Assembly (NCBI GenBank): GCA_941918925.1
Contig: OW799233.1
Span: 79,487,797 to 79,551,796, forward strand
Source of the DNA: Phyto melanocephala
Lineage: Eukaryota > Arthropoda > Insecta > Diptera > Rhinophoridae
Length of the DNA stretch: 64,000 nucleotides
Reading direction: 5' to 3'
Translations under genes and position numbers: made by a program
Notes under the pieces: model-generated
What the model saw: only the letters and a program-made list of their open reading frames with translations
The model's database searches: none
Told to the model about the DNA's origin: nothing
Shown: in pieces, positions 52,735 to 64,000 of the stretch
Layout: each line of letters begins with the position of its first letter
How positions within the stretch are numbered: the stretch's first letter is position 1

Positions 52735-53269
52735 GCTGTATTTTCTGAAAGGCTCAGAAAGTCTTCTTGCTCATTAAAACAAATTCCATTGCTGTTATCT
52801 TGGTGCAAGAAGTTGAGACTTCGATTTTGACTGCATTTTGTAGGAAATCTAAAGTGATGTTACGATTTTATAGTTATAGATAGACCTTGGCTTACTGTAA
52901 TTTAAAACAAATACTCAAAATTTGAGCTACCTAACTTTTCCGGTTCGAGCTCTACGGAAAGACATAGCAAGATCGTCCTTAAATGATACCAGTCCTCAGT
53001 ACTCCCTATATATTTAACTCGAAAATATGGCCAAAATTTTTTGAATAAAAAGTTTGAGTTTTTCTGATAGTTCTAAATTTAATGTAAAGTATCTTTGGTG
53101 AGTTCGTGTTGTTGATGAAATACATTTTATTATCAAGAAGTAAAAGTGTTTATCTATTTTGACGATTTTAAAGATTAATTTTGACGATTTTTAAACAAAT
53201 TTTAACTTCACAATTATGCTTGTGTCGACAGTCACCAAATTGCTTTTTTATTATTTTCTTGAATTTTTT
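52735..53269. other. AT-rich stretch, no gene seen
   Basis: Carries AGCTCTACGGAAAGACATAG near 52958, faintly like the DINE-like repeat. Nothing else recognised. Confidence 0.4.
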
Positions 53270-53905
53270 TTTTTATACCCGCAACCAAAAAAATGGTGGG
53301 GGTATATTCATTTTGTCATTCCGTTTGTAACACATCGAAATACACATTTTAGACCCCATAAAGTATATATATTCTGAATCGGGGTTTGATTTGATGACGA
53401 TCTAGCTATGTCCGTCCGTCTGTCCGTCTGTTGAAAGCACGATAGAGGTCGCACCGAAAAAGCTAGAGGGCTCAAATTTTGCCAGAATCTTTCTTATAGA
53501 CAAGGTTTGTTTGGTATTGAAAATGGGCTAAATCGGAATATTAGGAAGAGAGTTATAGCTCGTAAAGCAAGAATAGGTCGAAAAAACCGTATCCTGCTAA
53601 CATCGAATAAAATGGAATTGTGTCCAAACGGATATACGTAGTGTCATGAAACTTCGAATATATATTTCTCGAGTCAAAAGAATATTTCTCCCCAAAAATT
53701 TTTTAAATCTATGCATTACAAAAGGAGTTATAGATCAAAATGTACGAAAATTTATACCGCACAGTGTATATTTGAAATTTAAAACGTAATAAAACTGACA
53801 AAACTATATGTACGATTCTGAAATTTTGCAAACATGGCCTTTTAGTCAAAGTCTTCGTTATAACGGAAGATAAATGTGCCACGCCCACTTTATTCTTAAA
53901 ATTTT
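53270..53905 (+). mobile_element. Helentron/DINE-like repeat, 3'-truncated
   Basis: TTTTTATACCCGCAACCAAA start, GTCCGTCCGTCTGTCCGTC, TTATACCGCACAGTGTAT and CACGCCCACTTTATTC. The tandem part and hairpin are absent. Confidence 0.7.
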
Positions 53906-53950
53906 TATAAACATATATTAGTCATATTCATTAGCATTTATTCATTGCAG

Positions 53951-54032
53951 ACGGCAACATCTGTTGAAGGCGCCACCACATTTTGCAAACAATGAGGATG
54001 ATGTCTTTGCTAAATATCACGTAGAACACTAG
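53951..54032 (+). CDS. Candidate terminal coding exon, unknown gene
   Basis: Follows a good acceptor (TTCATTGCAG) and reads RQHLLKAPPHFANNEDDVFA then KYHVEH and TAG. Composition is unlike the AT-rich surroundings and looks like conserved protein sequence. No other exon of it was found in the window. It lies just after a truncated DINE-like copy and before a MITE end. Could be a host gene 3' exon or an orphaned one. Confidence 0.35.
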
Positions 54033-54162
54033 ATAACTCTAGTAATATTTTTGATAACATCCTAAAAATGTGCATCAGTAGATTTTAAATATGTATTTGA
54101 ATATTTAAAATACATTTTTTAACTAAATTATATTTTTATCCATCTACTCTTTTGTAAAAGGT

Positions 54163-54320
54163 GGCTAAATTTTAAGGGCGATTTTGGTGATTTTGAATAA
54201 AACACAAATTATTTAGGAAATTATTATCATATCTTTTAATAATGATAATATTTGGATGGTTTAATTATGTGTGAAATAAAATATCGGCGAAATGGCCGCC
54301 GCACAGTGGACCATTCTACG
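54163..54320 (+). mobile_element. Single end of the GGTTAAATTTTAAGG MITE
   Basis: GGTGGCTAAATTTTAAGGGC then GAATAAAACACAAATTATTT and AAAATATCGGCGAAATGGCC, as in 30473-31080. The other end is missing. Confidence 0.65.
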
Positions 54321-54378
54321 AGAAGGCGGCCAAAACTCATTTTTTCATTCGAATGTAGACACTAGTGTACCTCGTGAG

Positions 54379-55570
54379 TAGGGTTTGGGATTTCCCGGAC
54401 TTTTTATATTCCCGGGAAACGGGAATTAAAAAATCGTCTTCCCGGGAATTTCCGGGGTTCCCGAAAATAATATTTCTTTTAAAATAAATAATGTTTGTGA
54501 ACTTTAACATCACGATTTGGTTAATAATTCATTGTTTTAATAGTAGTTTATTTTCCATTAGAGTCCTTATTATGTCAGCATTACATCTTCCGAAAATATA
54601 AACTTAACCCAAATTATAAAAATAATTATTGCCATGTAAACAGATATCTTTTTTGGGCAACACTACTCCACTCGTCTAATACAAGAGAAAACCTCAAATT
54701 GTCGCAAATTCCACTCGATATTGTTTTCACCATCGTATTTTTAACGGCGTTGGTAACGTCATATTTTTACTGAAAAAACTTTGACAAAAGAACTTTGTGT
54801 AATTGTTCGAATAGATATTCCATCGACTGCTGCCAATTTTGAAACAACTTCGGGTAATGTTTGAATGTCTAAAAAACTTTTAATGGTGGAGTTATTTTTT
54901 TATTTGGTGCAAGTGTTGAAGAATCGTTTTGAAATTTTATTTTATGGACCAAAAAAGGTGCCGTATGAGACCGCTAGTACTACCGCCCTTGAATATTAAC
55001 CTTTTCAAAGTGAATTTTAAAAAAAGTATTAGTAGAAAAATTCAATCATAAAAGAAAAATTAAACTTACAAATTCTGTGACCACTTTTAAAAATAATTTG
55101 TTTATACGATTATATTTACAAAAATGAACCACGGAAACTACTGCTGGTTTTCGGGCTGTTATAAAAAACATTTTTATACAAGAAAACATTTAAATATGTA
55201 TGTCTATACTTAATTCACTTGAAATTTATAAGCACTTATTAAAAATAATTCCAGAAAGTCGTTAACTTTGGCGTGAAATATTTTTGACCGATGATGTTTG
55301 TTTTTCTTTTACATAGTCGTATTTGAAAAAAGTTGTAAATACTTAACAAACAAAAAACGCTAACAAATTAAAAACCTTACTTTTTCTTCAAATATTCTTT
55401 AAACTTACGAAAACAGATAAGAAATTAAAAATAAAATTAAATATATTTCCTAATAACTACATATTTTTTATTTCCCGTTTTCCCGGGAATAAGAGCAAAA
55501 TTTTTCCGGGAATATTAAGTGGTTCATTCCAGGGAATTCCCGGGCGGGAATTCCCGGTTCCCAAACCCTA
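54379..55570. mobile_element. Non-autonomous hAT element
   Basis: TAGGGTTTGGGATTTCCCGG on the left, and inverted on the right (CCCAAACCCTA), with CTCGTGAG duplicated at 54371-54378 and 55571-55578. An 8-bp TSD with a short TAGGG-type end is the hAT signature. Subterminal zones contain seven or more TTCCCGGGAA palindromes; the 1-kb interior is AT-rich with no transposase. Confidence 0.85.
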
Positions 55571-55578
55571 CTCGTGAG

Positions 55579-56028
55579 CCAAAAAAATTAAACTTTATTT
55601 CACATACATATATTACCGAGAACAGGGTGATTCAAAATAAAAATTTTAAGTATTTTGCTAAAACGGGAAATTTATTAGTAAGATTTTGATTTTTAAACTT
55701 CTAGTTTTGTATAATTTTAAAATTTGTTAACCATTAAATAAATGAAAATAAATTGTTTATAATGTTTAGAAATAATTTAGGTTCAAATTTTGCTAAATTC
55801 CCATTTTTAATACACCATAACTTCTAGAGAACATAAGATAACAAAAAGAAATTAGCACCATTTAGTAGATAAAACTCTCCTCTATACCCCTATACCCCAT
55901 TGTATACCCTGGACGATCCGATAGTGATCACCAGACCAATTTTTGTGACGCAAGGTCAAATATTTTTTGCAAAATTTTAGTAAAAGAGCTAAACAAATTT
56001 TTTTGTAAAGTGTTTTTAAGTATTTTAG
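55579..56028. other. AT-rich stretch, no gene seen
   Basis: Continues the sequence interrupted by the hAT element. Contains CTATACCCCTATACCCC near 55882. Nothing recognised. Confidence 0.4.
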
Positions 56029-57560
56029 TTTTTATACCCGCAACCAAAAAAATGGTATATATATATTCTTAATCGGGGTTTTATTTGATGACGATCTAGC
56101 TATGTCCGTCCGTCTGTCCGTCTGTTAAAAGCACTAAAGAGACCCCATCGAAAAAGCAAGTGGGCTCAAATTTTGCCAGAATATGTCTTATACACAAGGT
56201 TTGTTTGGAATAAAAAATTGGCTAAATCGGAATATAAGAAAGAAAGTTATAGCTCGTAATGCAAGATTAGGTCGAAAACCGTGTCCTTCCAACATCGAAT
56301 AAAATGGAGTTGTGTCCACCAACATCAACGTAGAGACATGAAACTACAGATATAAACTACCTGAGCAAAAACAATATTTTTACCCAAAAATTGTTTAAAT
56401 GCATGCATTAGGAAGGGAGTTAGAGATCAAAATGTATGAAAATTTATACCGCGCAGTGTATTTTTAAGTATGTTCAAAATTTTAAACCTAATAAGAGTGA
56501 CAAAATTTGATCTACGATTCTGAAATTTTGCAGAAATTGCTTTTTGGTCAAAGGTTTTGTTCTGACGGAAAACAAATGTGACACGCCCACTTTTACGCCC
56601 ACCTTCCCAAATTCTTATAATTTCTCTATAAATCGAGATTTTGGAATAATAAAGGACTATATTGAAATATCTAAGTTGTATTTATTAGCATAAATAACTT
56701 CGACACACCTACTATAACGCCCACTTTTCACATTATCTACTGTTAATGAAATTTAAATTTATAAAACCGACAAAATTAGAGGTATGATGATAAAATTTGC
56801 TATGGAAATCCTTCTAGTCAATGTTATTGCTATGCCAGAAAACTTAGGTGACACGCCCACTCTTACGCCCACATCCTATATAATGCTTTATCTCGAATTC
56901 AGATAATTTCTCAATGAATAAAGATTTTGGAATAATAAAGGACTATATTGAAATATCTAAGTTATATTTATTAGCAGAAATTTAACTGACACGCTTATTT
57001 TAACGCCCACTTTCACTGAAACACTAAATTTACGAAAACATTTTAGCAGCATATCGAAGTTATAAAGGGTGGTGAAATTTTAAGGGCCGATGTTGATTTT
57101 GAATAAAACACAAATTGTTTAGGAAATTATTATCATTGCTTTTTGTAATGATAATACTTGTATGGTTCAATTATGTATGGAACAAAATATCGGCCAAATG
57201 GCCCCCGCGACTTCAACGGCACACCTCGATCCGATAGTCCAAATTTTTAAGAACACTGTTGATGCTCAATTGTTAGGCACGATGATGAGTCGAAGTTGAC
57301 TGTTTTTTTGTCACGTGAAAAACATGAATGCTTCTCATTTAACGAATTAAGAAGGCATTCATAGATGTTCTAACATTTTATACAGACCTGTTTTAAATTT
57401 AAAATTTAACCACCCTCTACAAAGAAAGTGATGTTTATTTTAGAGATTATTCCAAGCGATTAACAAAATAATAAATATTGTGCTTTAAATATACACAAAA
57501 TTGGTGGTGGGTATAAAAGATTCGGCACAGCCGAATATAGTGCTCTGACTTGTTTTGGCT
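56029..57560 (+). mobile_element. Helentron/DINE-like repeat, complete, with nested MITE
   Basis: Starts TTTTTATACCCGCAACCAAA, has TCCGTCCGTCTGTCCGTC, two ~240-290-bp tandem units and ends AAGATTCGGCACAGCCGAAT (hairpin) and GTGCTCTGACTTGTTTTG. The MITE 57066-57415 sits in the same place as in 29052-31226, so that composite spread as a unit. Confidence 0.75.
57066..57415. mobile_element. Shortened MITE (GGTGGTGAAATTTTAAGGGC ends) in DINE-like copy
   Basis: Same ends as 30473-31080, with about 260 bases of the interior deleted. Confidence 0.65.
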
Positions 57561-57682
57561 TTATATAAGCACTCCTAATACGTGTGTACAAGATGACGAA
57601 TCTTTGCAGATTTGACGATAGCAAAAGTTTGAGCACAATTGGAGTATGTTGACCCGTGGAAACAACAGTGAGAAATGTACTT

Positions 57683-57900
57683 ACGTTTATATAGGTACAA
57701 CTAAAAATAAACCTAAAATATGAATTGCTGGAAATAATAAAGACCAAATTCATAGGGATAATATGAATTCACAACAGACAGCATTATCATATCACTATTC
57801 TAAATTAGACCACTTTCCAAATTTTAAAAATGTTTGAATTTTAAACACAGAAATTAATTATTATATAAAAAATTTTACAAATTATTAAAATACCATCAAC
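57683..57900 (+). pseudogene. Old Penelope relic (GIY-YIG part)
   Basis: Frame reads VYIGTTKNKPKI, stop, IAGNNKDQIHRDN, QQTALSYHYSKLDHFPNF, colinear with residues ~728 to ~790 of the full Penelope ORFs at 17-24 kb but clearly diverged, so an older insertion of a related element. Three or more stops. Confidence 0.75.
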
Positions 57901-59387
57901 ACTAGGAATAATTTGTAAGGGATTCCAATCCCGATCCCGAAATTTTAAAATAAATCCTGGGAAATCCAATTTTTTTCTAAATATGGATTATTTATAATAA
58001 TTTATATAATATTTATTATTCTGGCAGTAATTTGATTTTTGAAAATCGGAAAAATTATTGCACCCGAGCACCAACTAATTGTACATAGAATTCATCTGGT
58101 AATTATTGATGTTTTATACATTTTATTTTGAAAAAAAATACATTTAGAACGTAAAAAAATTCTGAAGAAATAAAACAAAAATAGATAGTTTTTGTTAACA
58201 AAATATAGACATAGACACTTCAACAACAATACAATCAATAAGAATTTTAGTACTTCCTAAATCAACAAAAAAGGGAAAAATACGTAAAAAAAATAATACA
58301 AATACATTCAGAATATACATATTCATAATTTCGCCAAATAAAAAAAAATTAATCAAAAATAATCGAAAATAATCCTTGAAAGTTGTCGAATCATTTTTCG
58401 ATTACTTTTTATTACTTTTGATTACTTTCTCGTAATTTTTATTAATCTTGATTATTTTTGGATTATCTGTAATCGTAATCATTTAGTAATCGTGCCTTCC
58501 TTTTAGATATCCCACTTATCTTTTACATGAAAATTTTAACTTCAAAATGTTTAATTTATTGACAAGGGATTTGATTCTGTCATTTAATGAAAAATGCAGA
58601 ACGTAAAATTTTGAAATAATAAGAAATTTGCTGAACAACCACTGATGGTATTTTGTTAAAAAGACACATTTTAGTGATTGTTTGAAAATTTCTTATAAGT
58701 TATAAGTTGATACGAGGTTTTTTATGAAAAACTTTTCCTTAAAACTTTGATATTAGTAGTTTCTTTATTTAATTAATCAGATGTTAATTGTTGTAATACT
58801 ATTTGTAAGTTCTCATAACTTTTTTAATAAATATAAAGCTAAAAACAAACAAAATATTACCTACATACATAAAAGCGAGTACAACTAAATATACTAAAAA
58901 AATACGATTTAAGTAAATATTTCTTAATTTGCATCCCCTACAAGTTGTTCAGCTTTGTTTGTTGTCTTATTAAAAAATTTTCATTTTTGTCAGATATTGC
59001 ACATACATTTATGGATCTAAAGTGCACAATAATATAGTGATGAGGTATTCAGTAGTACGAGATGTAAACATTTTTCTTGTGTTGTCATTGCGAAAGGATC
59101 ATTTTAGATATATCTTTTATGGATAGCATATTGAGTTAAATTGTTTGTTCCCCATGGCACAAACTTGTAAGACCTATTGGATGACATATGCATATACATA
59201 TGTATATCTCAAAGAGTATAGTTCATTGTAAAATATTATTGACTTAAATATAATTATGGAGGTAACATAAGTGTGTGTCGAACTAGTTTTTAATTATGAA
59301 ATAGCATTTTTTATTCCTTTTTAAGAATCAAGAAAAATACGTTTTGTATTACTTAACAGTTAAGTGTATTACGTCTTAACCCTTTTT
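57901..59387. other. AT-rich stretch with small repeats, no gene seen
   Basis: Includes a GATTAC/AATAATC-rich patch (58340-58500) with partial inverted symmetry, and 58707-58815, a dispersed repeat also at 24384-24500 in inverse orientation. Confidence 0.45.
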
Positions 59388-59945
59388 TTATCCACCTCCA
59401 AAATAAATATGTCCATCCGTCTGTTGAAAGCATGATGGAGCTCGAACCGAAAAACCTAGGGGGCTCAAATTTTGCCAGAATATTTCGTATTCAAGGTTTG
59501 CATGGTATTGAAAATGGTCGAAATTGGAATATTAGGCAAAGAGTTATAGCTCGCAATCCAAGAGTAGGTCAAAAAACATGTTCTTCCAACATTGATTAAA
59601 ATGTAATTGTGTTCAAACGCATTAGCGTAGAGCTATAAAATTTTTAAAATATATTTCCTGAGTAAAATAAGTATCTTGCCCTGAAAATTGCTCAAATCTA
59701 CACATTACGAAAGAAGTTATAGATAAAAAGGTACGAACATCTATACCGCACAGTGTATTTTTCTGTAAATTTAAAATCTAAAAGGTAATAAAACCGACAA
59801 AATTAGATGTACGATTCTGAAATTTTGCAGACATTGATTTTTGGAGAATAGATTTTTAATTAGGGATAAGCCCATCTCCCATACAACGCTTTATTTTTAA
59901 ATTCTTATAATTTCTCTATGAACAAAGATTTTAAAAGACACCAGT
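59388..59945 (+). mobile_element. Degraded DINE-like repeat
   Basis: TATGTCCATCCGTCTGTTGA, CTCAAATTTTGCCAGAATAT, CTATACCGCACAGTGTATTT in the standard order; 5' start altered, 3' part lost. Confidence 0.65.
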
Positions 59946-59952
59946 AAGAATT

Positions 59953-60140
59953 TTATATTCGGCCGTGCCGAATCTTATATACCCTTCACAATGTGTAGTC
60001 ATGCAATAACAATTGTTTGTATCACCTTTCATCTCATATGAAATACGTATGTATATTCATATAAAAAACATACCTATATAAAAACATCTCATTGTTAAAT
60101 TATAAATTGAGTTTACGTGTGTATGTTAAAAAAAAAATAA
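59953..60140 (-). mobile_element. DINE-like 3' end in reverse
   Basis: ATTCGGCCGTGCCGAAT hairpin, then ATACCCTTCACAATGTGTAG and TGCATGACTACA words inverted relative to 26018-26089. Placed head-on against the preceding copy. Confidence 0.7.
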
Positions 60141-61974
60141 AATAAAAAGTAAAAACAATAAAAATATAATTAATACGTATATGGGCTAATCCGAATATTT
60201 TAAAAACAAAGGCCGAAATTTAAAGTTGGCCAAAATCCAAAAGTTTGTTAATGGAATAATAAGATACATATTCAAAATATTTAAGCAATAAAGTTTTACT
60301 GTGGTTTGTTTGTCCTTGGCAGAGGCTAACGTAAACGTACCTCTTGCTTTCATTTATTTTTGTAAAAAATGTGTATTTTTCATGGTCAAAAAAGTGGGCA
60401 AAACAGTCGTTTCAGTATTTAGCGCTTAGCAAAACTTTAATTTATTTAACTTTCTTTTATTTAGGGTAAAAATCATATATGCTAGTTATCTAATATATAT
60501 TAACAATTTGAACTTAAAATGGGTACACTGTGTGTAACGTCCGTAACGGAAAATAGGGTTTTTTAAGTTTACCAGAATGAATTTTAATAATTTTTTTTTC
60601 CAAACTATCTTTATAACAGAGTTTTTTATGCACTTTAATCTTATGAAAAAAATAAGTACCTTTATTACACTTTTTTTTTTAAATATAAATGACAAAGTGT
60701 GTAACGTCCGTAACGGCGTGAAAATACCCAAAATTTTATTTTATTATTATGAGGTGGAAGTAAGTGTTTATAATGGATTTTCACCTGCTGAATCTGGGCT
60801 TAAAATTTACCTCAAAATAACAAAAAGTGTGTTTAAATAACATGCGATCCCCCAATCTGCAACTTAGATTGAGATGAATTTCAAATTCTTCTGAAAGTTA
60901 AAATAATTCCTAAAAATCAATAATTAGTAATTAATAACCATGTTGTAAACCGCAACCCCATGTCCCCCTTCAAATATTTTGCGGTACGCCCATGCATGCA
61001 ATGTTTACGTACTGGATTTTCCGTTGGAAATTAAGAATTTCTTTGCTACTTCACATGGAAAAGGAGCGGTGGACGGTGTTGGCGCTGCTTTTAAGCGAAA
61101 AGTTTGGCAACTAGTAAAATCCCAAAATCTCATCTTAAAAAACGCTTGAGATTTTCACAAATTAGCAAAAAAAAATATATAAATGGCGTTTTCCTAATTT
61201 ACGTTGGTAAAAATTATGTCTAAACTATATGTATCTGACATAATATCAAAAACATTGATAAATGTAAAAAATATCCCAGTTCTTAAGTCATATCATTATT
61301 ATTGTTCGGGCTTTTCCACTGACAATACTATAAAAGTAGCTCGAACAGCTGGGTCTATTAAGCATAAGATACAATGTTAAACAATTAAATAAACAAATAA
61401 ATAAATAAAAGCTAATATAAGAGTAATTAAATATTCTATAATTTTTTTGTAACTTATAAATTAATAGTTACAAGGTTAAAAAGATTTTTAAATACATGAA
61501 TGTTTTTTATATACACAATTTGGTTTAATGGAAAAAGTGTAACGTTCGTAACGTAACGTCCGTAACAGACAAGAATTAAAATTTTTGTTTAACGGGACTA
61601 CTTATCCTTCTTTTCTAAGCTGGATTGATATGGTCATATATTCCACTTAATTTTTTGTATATGGACTTTTTTTGGTTTATTATGCAAAATTAGCTAAAAA
61701 ATGTGCAAATGCACATAAGCCTCAAAATCGACTTCCATTTTTTGTAACGTCCGTAAAGTAACTTTAAGCTAAATAGCATAACTTTTTTTTAAAACTGTTA
61801 ACCTTTAAGTTTAAAACACGTTTTAAAGTACTCCCAAAGAACTGCATTTTGCAAAAAATTTCATAAAAATATTCCAATCTGAACGCCAGCTGTGTCAATC
61901 TTAACAAGCAAATTTGCGTGCGAATGTAACGTCCGTAACGCAAGATTAGCCCATATATAAACATTTTTTTTTGG
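60141..61974. other. Region with recurring GTAACGTCCGTAACG motif, no gene seen
   Basis: The motif GTGTAACGTCCGTAACGG occurs at 60532-60549 and 60699-60716, with variants at 61537-61567, 61744-61756 and 61925-61940. Otherwise AT-rich with no recognisable element ends or coding frame. Confidence 0.6.
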
Positions 61975-63612
61975 CTTAGCTGGAAATTGATGGCACGTTC
62001 ACTCTAACCAGTATACCACGTTTGGGGGGGGGGGGGGTGCTTTAATACCATGTGAGATAAGGCCATGATGGCTTTATTGCTCAATTGAATGGGAGATAAA
62101 GCCATAATGGCCTTATTGCCCAATCATTGAGAGGTAAGGCCATATTTAAAATTTTGCGAAATGAGAGATAAAGCCATATTTTTTTTCGCAAATGAGAGAT
62201 AAAGCCATATTTTTTCAGAATATTGTGACAATTATTTTTATAATTAATTAATTTTTATTCTTGTGACGCACGCAGGAAAACTTTATTCAGCGAAGCCACC
62301 TGCCGCGTCCAACTGGAGGAGAAAACCCGTAAGCACGGCCGCAGGCCGCCACGCTGAAAACTTTAGAATGCGAGGCCAGATTTCAATACTTAACTTCACT
62401 GTTTCCGGGAAAAGACATTTTTTTATTCTTGTGACGCACGCAGGAAAGCTTTATTCAGCGAAGCCACCTGCCGTGTTCAACTGAAGGAGAAAACCCGTAA
62501 GCACGGCCGCAGGCCGCCACGCGGAAAAACTTTAGTATACGAGGCCAGATTACAATACTTAACTTTAGTGTCTCCGAGAAGACATTTTTTTACAGAATGT
62601 TATTATTATTAGAATCTGGCTTCGCATACTAAAGTTTTTCCGCGTGGCGGCCTGCAACCGTGCTTACGGGTTTCCTCCTTCAGTTGAACACGGCAGGTGG
62701 CTTCGCTGAATAAAGCTTTCCTGCGTGCGTCACAAGAATAAAAAAATGTCTTTTTCCGGAAACAGTGAAGTTAAGTATTGAAATCTGGCCTCGCATACTA
62801 AAGTTTTTCCGCGTGGCGGCCTGCGGCCGTGCTTACGGGTTTCCTCCTTCAGTTGAACACGGCAGGTGGCTTCGCTGAATAAAGCTTTCCTGCGTGCGTC
62901 ACAAGAATAAAAAAATGTCTTTTTCCGGAAACAGTGAAGTTAAGTATTGAAATCTGGCCTCGCATTCTAAAGTTTTCAGCGTGGCGGCCTGCGGCCGTGC
63001 TTACGGGTTTTCTCCTCCAGTTGGACGCGGCAGGTGGCTTCGCTGAATAAAGTTTTTCTGCGTGCGTCACAAGAATAAAAATTAATTAATTATAAAAATA
63101 ATTATAACAATATTCTGAAAAAATATGGCTTTATCTCTCATTTGCGAAAAAAAAATATGGCTTTATCTCTCATTTCGCAAAATTTTAAATATGGCCTTAC
63201 CTCTCAATGATTGGGCAATAAGGCCATTATGGCTTTATCTCCCATTGAATTGAGCAATAAAGCCATCATGGCCTTATCTCCCATGGTATTAAAGCACACC
63301 CCCTTTGTATGTATGTGTTGTGAAAAAAGACAAGGTGGTCGTGTTTTTTGCTTATATCTCAGTTGTTTATGTACCGATGTTTCTGATTTTCAATACCGAT
63401 CTGCTCGCGAATATTTTAATACCTCACGCTGGTCCGGCGATGTCGGAAGGCTTCAAAAACTTGATTTCAACATACACATGGATAGACTGACAGAGATTAA
63501 TCGACTCCCCTATTCAGAATATACTTTATGGGATCGAAAATGAAAATTGTAGAAGTTTCACACGGAATGACAAACCTATATATACTCTGTTTTACTGTGT
63601 GAAGGGTATAAA
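61975..63612 (-). mobile_element. DINE-like repeat (minus), split by a fold-back element
   Basis: 61975-62023 and 63304-63612 together match 25350 down to 24929 (inverse): CTCTAACCAGTATAC, ACCTCACGCTGGTCCGGCGATGTC, ATACTTTATGGGATCGAAAA, GTGTGAAGGGTATAAAAAGG. The fold-back sits at CACGTTT/GTATG. Confidence 0.75.
62024..63303. mobile_element. Fold-back element with ~600-bp inverted arms
   Basis: Arms begin GGGGGTGCTTTAATACC on the left (inflated to G14) and its inverse on the right. Outer 225 bases carry GAGATAAAGCCATA units; inner parts carry ~170-bp units (GTGACGCACGCAGGAAA ... CACGGCCGCAGGCCGCCACG), two on the left and three on the right. Flanked by TTT on both sides. No transposase. Similar architecture to Foldback/Galileo elements, but sequence relation is not established. 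Confidence 0.8.
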
Positions 63613-63885
63613 AAGGACTCTATATTAAAATACCTAAGTTAAACTTATTAGCAGAAACTACTTTGGCAGGCATACTTTAGCGCCCACTTCTAAGGTCATA
63701 AAACCAAAGGTGACACGCTTACTTATACGCCTACCTCTTATAGAAGGCTTTAACTTAAATTCATATAATTTCTCTATGGACAAAGTTTTTGGAAGAATAA
63801 GTGACTATGTTGAAATATTTAAGTTGAATTTATTAGCCGAAACTACATTGACACGCCTATCTTAACGCCCTGTTTTTATGTAATT
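63613..63885 (+). mobile_element. Fragment of DINE-like tandem unit
   Basis: Carries GACTCTATATTAAAATACC, TTTAGCGCCCACTTCTAAGG and TATAATTTCTCTATGGACAA, matching the ~290-bp units of 29052-31226. Confidence 0.6.
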
Positions 63886-64000
63886 TATTATACCCTTCAC
63901 CTGTGGTGCACAAGGGTATATATAGCTTTGTCATTCCGTTTGTAATTTCTACAATTTTCATTTCCGACCCCATAAAGTATATATTTTCTGAAAGCTTATG
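63886..64000 (+). mobile_element. Start of another DINE-like repeat, cut by the window end
   Basis: TATACCCTTCACCTGTGGTG, ACCCCATAAAGTATATATTT, GAAAGCTTATG as in 24929-25050. Confidence 0.7.

Noticed and set aside
58340..58500. GATTAC-rich patch as a transposon end or origin
   Set aside because: Words are degenerate and AT-driven; no TSD or partner end was found.
60577..60840. 87-codon plus-strand frame as a gene
   Set aside because: AT-rich, Phe/Lys/Ile-biased, no domain and no splice context.
62263..63070. Two 73-codon frames in the fold-back element
   Set aside because: Mirror copies created by the inverted arms and their tandem units; no ATG or coding bias.

Overview
This window is eukaryotic and reads like a gene-poor, AT-rich, repeat-dense region of a higher fly (Diptera) genome. 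The evidence is short GT..AG introns, no bacterial gene layout, and a transposon set typical of flies: LOA-type and I/Jockey-like non-LTR retrotransposons, a Penelope element, a Ty3/gypsy element of the 17.6/297 kind, mariner, Tigger/pogo, PIF/Harbinger and hAT elements, a Helitron, and many copies of a short Helentron/DINE/mini-me-like repeat carrying (GTCY)n runs. I could not name a species. I saw no rRNA, tRNA or CRISPR array. Almost everything recognisable is a mobile element or its debris; host coding sequence is limited to a few candidate exons.

Layout. 0-3 kb: decayed LINE with endonuclease, RT and RNase H remnants. 3.6-8.1 kb: a MITE, then a minus-strand LOA-like LINE (4076-8100) with an intact 13-bp target-site duplication (TSD). 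8.5-10.6 kb: three MITEs around a two-exon candidate gene (8929-9516). 10.7-14 kb: minus-strand Helitron helicase split by a DNA transposon with ~618-bp terminal inverted repeats and one spliced gene (12048-12969). 14.3-17 kb: another MITE and a DINE-like repeat split by a deleted mariner. 17088-24263: a 7.2-kb head-to-head Penelope composite (full minus copy, truncated plus copy, full plus copy) bracketed by one 14-bp TSD. 24.9-26.1 kb: DINE-like repeat with T-rich expansions.

26.6-51.6 kb: dense nest. Tigger/pogo (27264-31401) holds a DINE-like copy that itself holds a MITE; a CCCAGCCTGC-TIR element (31620-35805) holds LOA copy 2; a mariner lies in a candidate intron near 36 kb; LOA copy 3 keeps a 458-codon ORF fused from gag and RNase H parts; a broken gypsy-like element ends in LTRs of opposite orientation; two GGGCGGGGCC-repeat Helentron-like elements and a Harbinger pair (transposase plus Myb-like gene) follow. 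A 15-bp inverted repeat with 6-bp direct repeats lies at 26.6 and 51.6 kb and may mark the ends of one old large insertion.

51.6-64 kb: MITE with 9-bp TSD, more DINE-like copies in both orientations, a hAT element with 8-bp TSD (54379-55570), a Penelope relic, an unexplained dispersed GTAACGTCCGTAACG motif, and a fold-back element (62024-63303) inside a DINE-like copy.

The elements do not form one pathway. Their interest lies in insertion order, which TSDs and interrupted copies let one read, and in several structures that are not standard. Strongest candidates for something undescribed: the long-TIR element at 11334-13704, the single-event inverted Penelope composite, the LOA gag-RNase H fusion ORF, and the possible 25-kb bracket.
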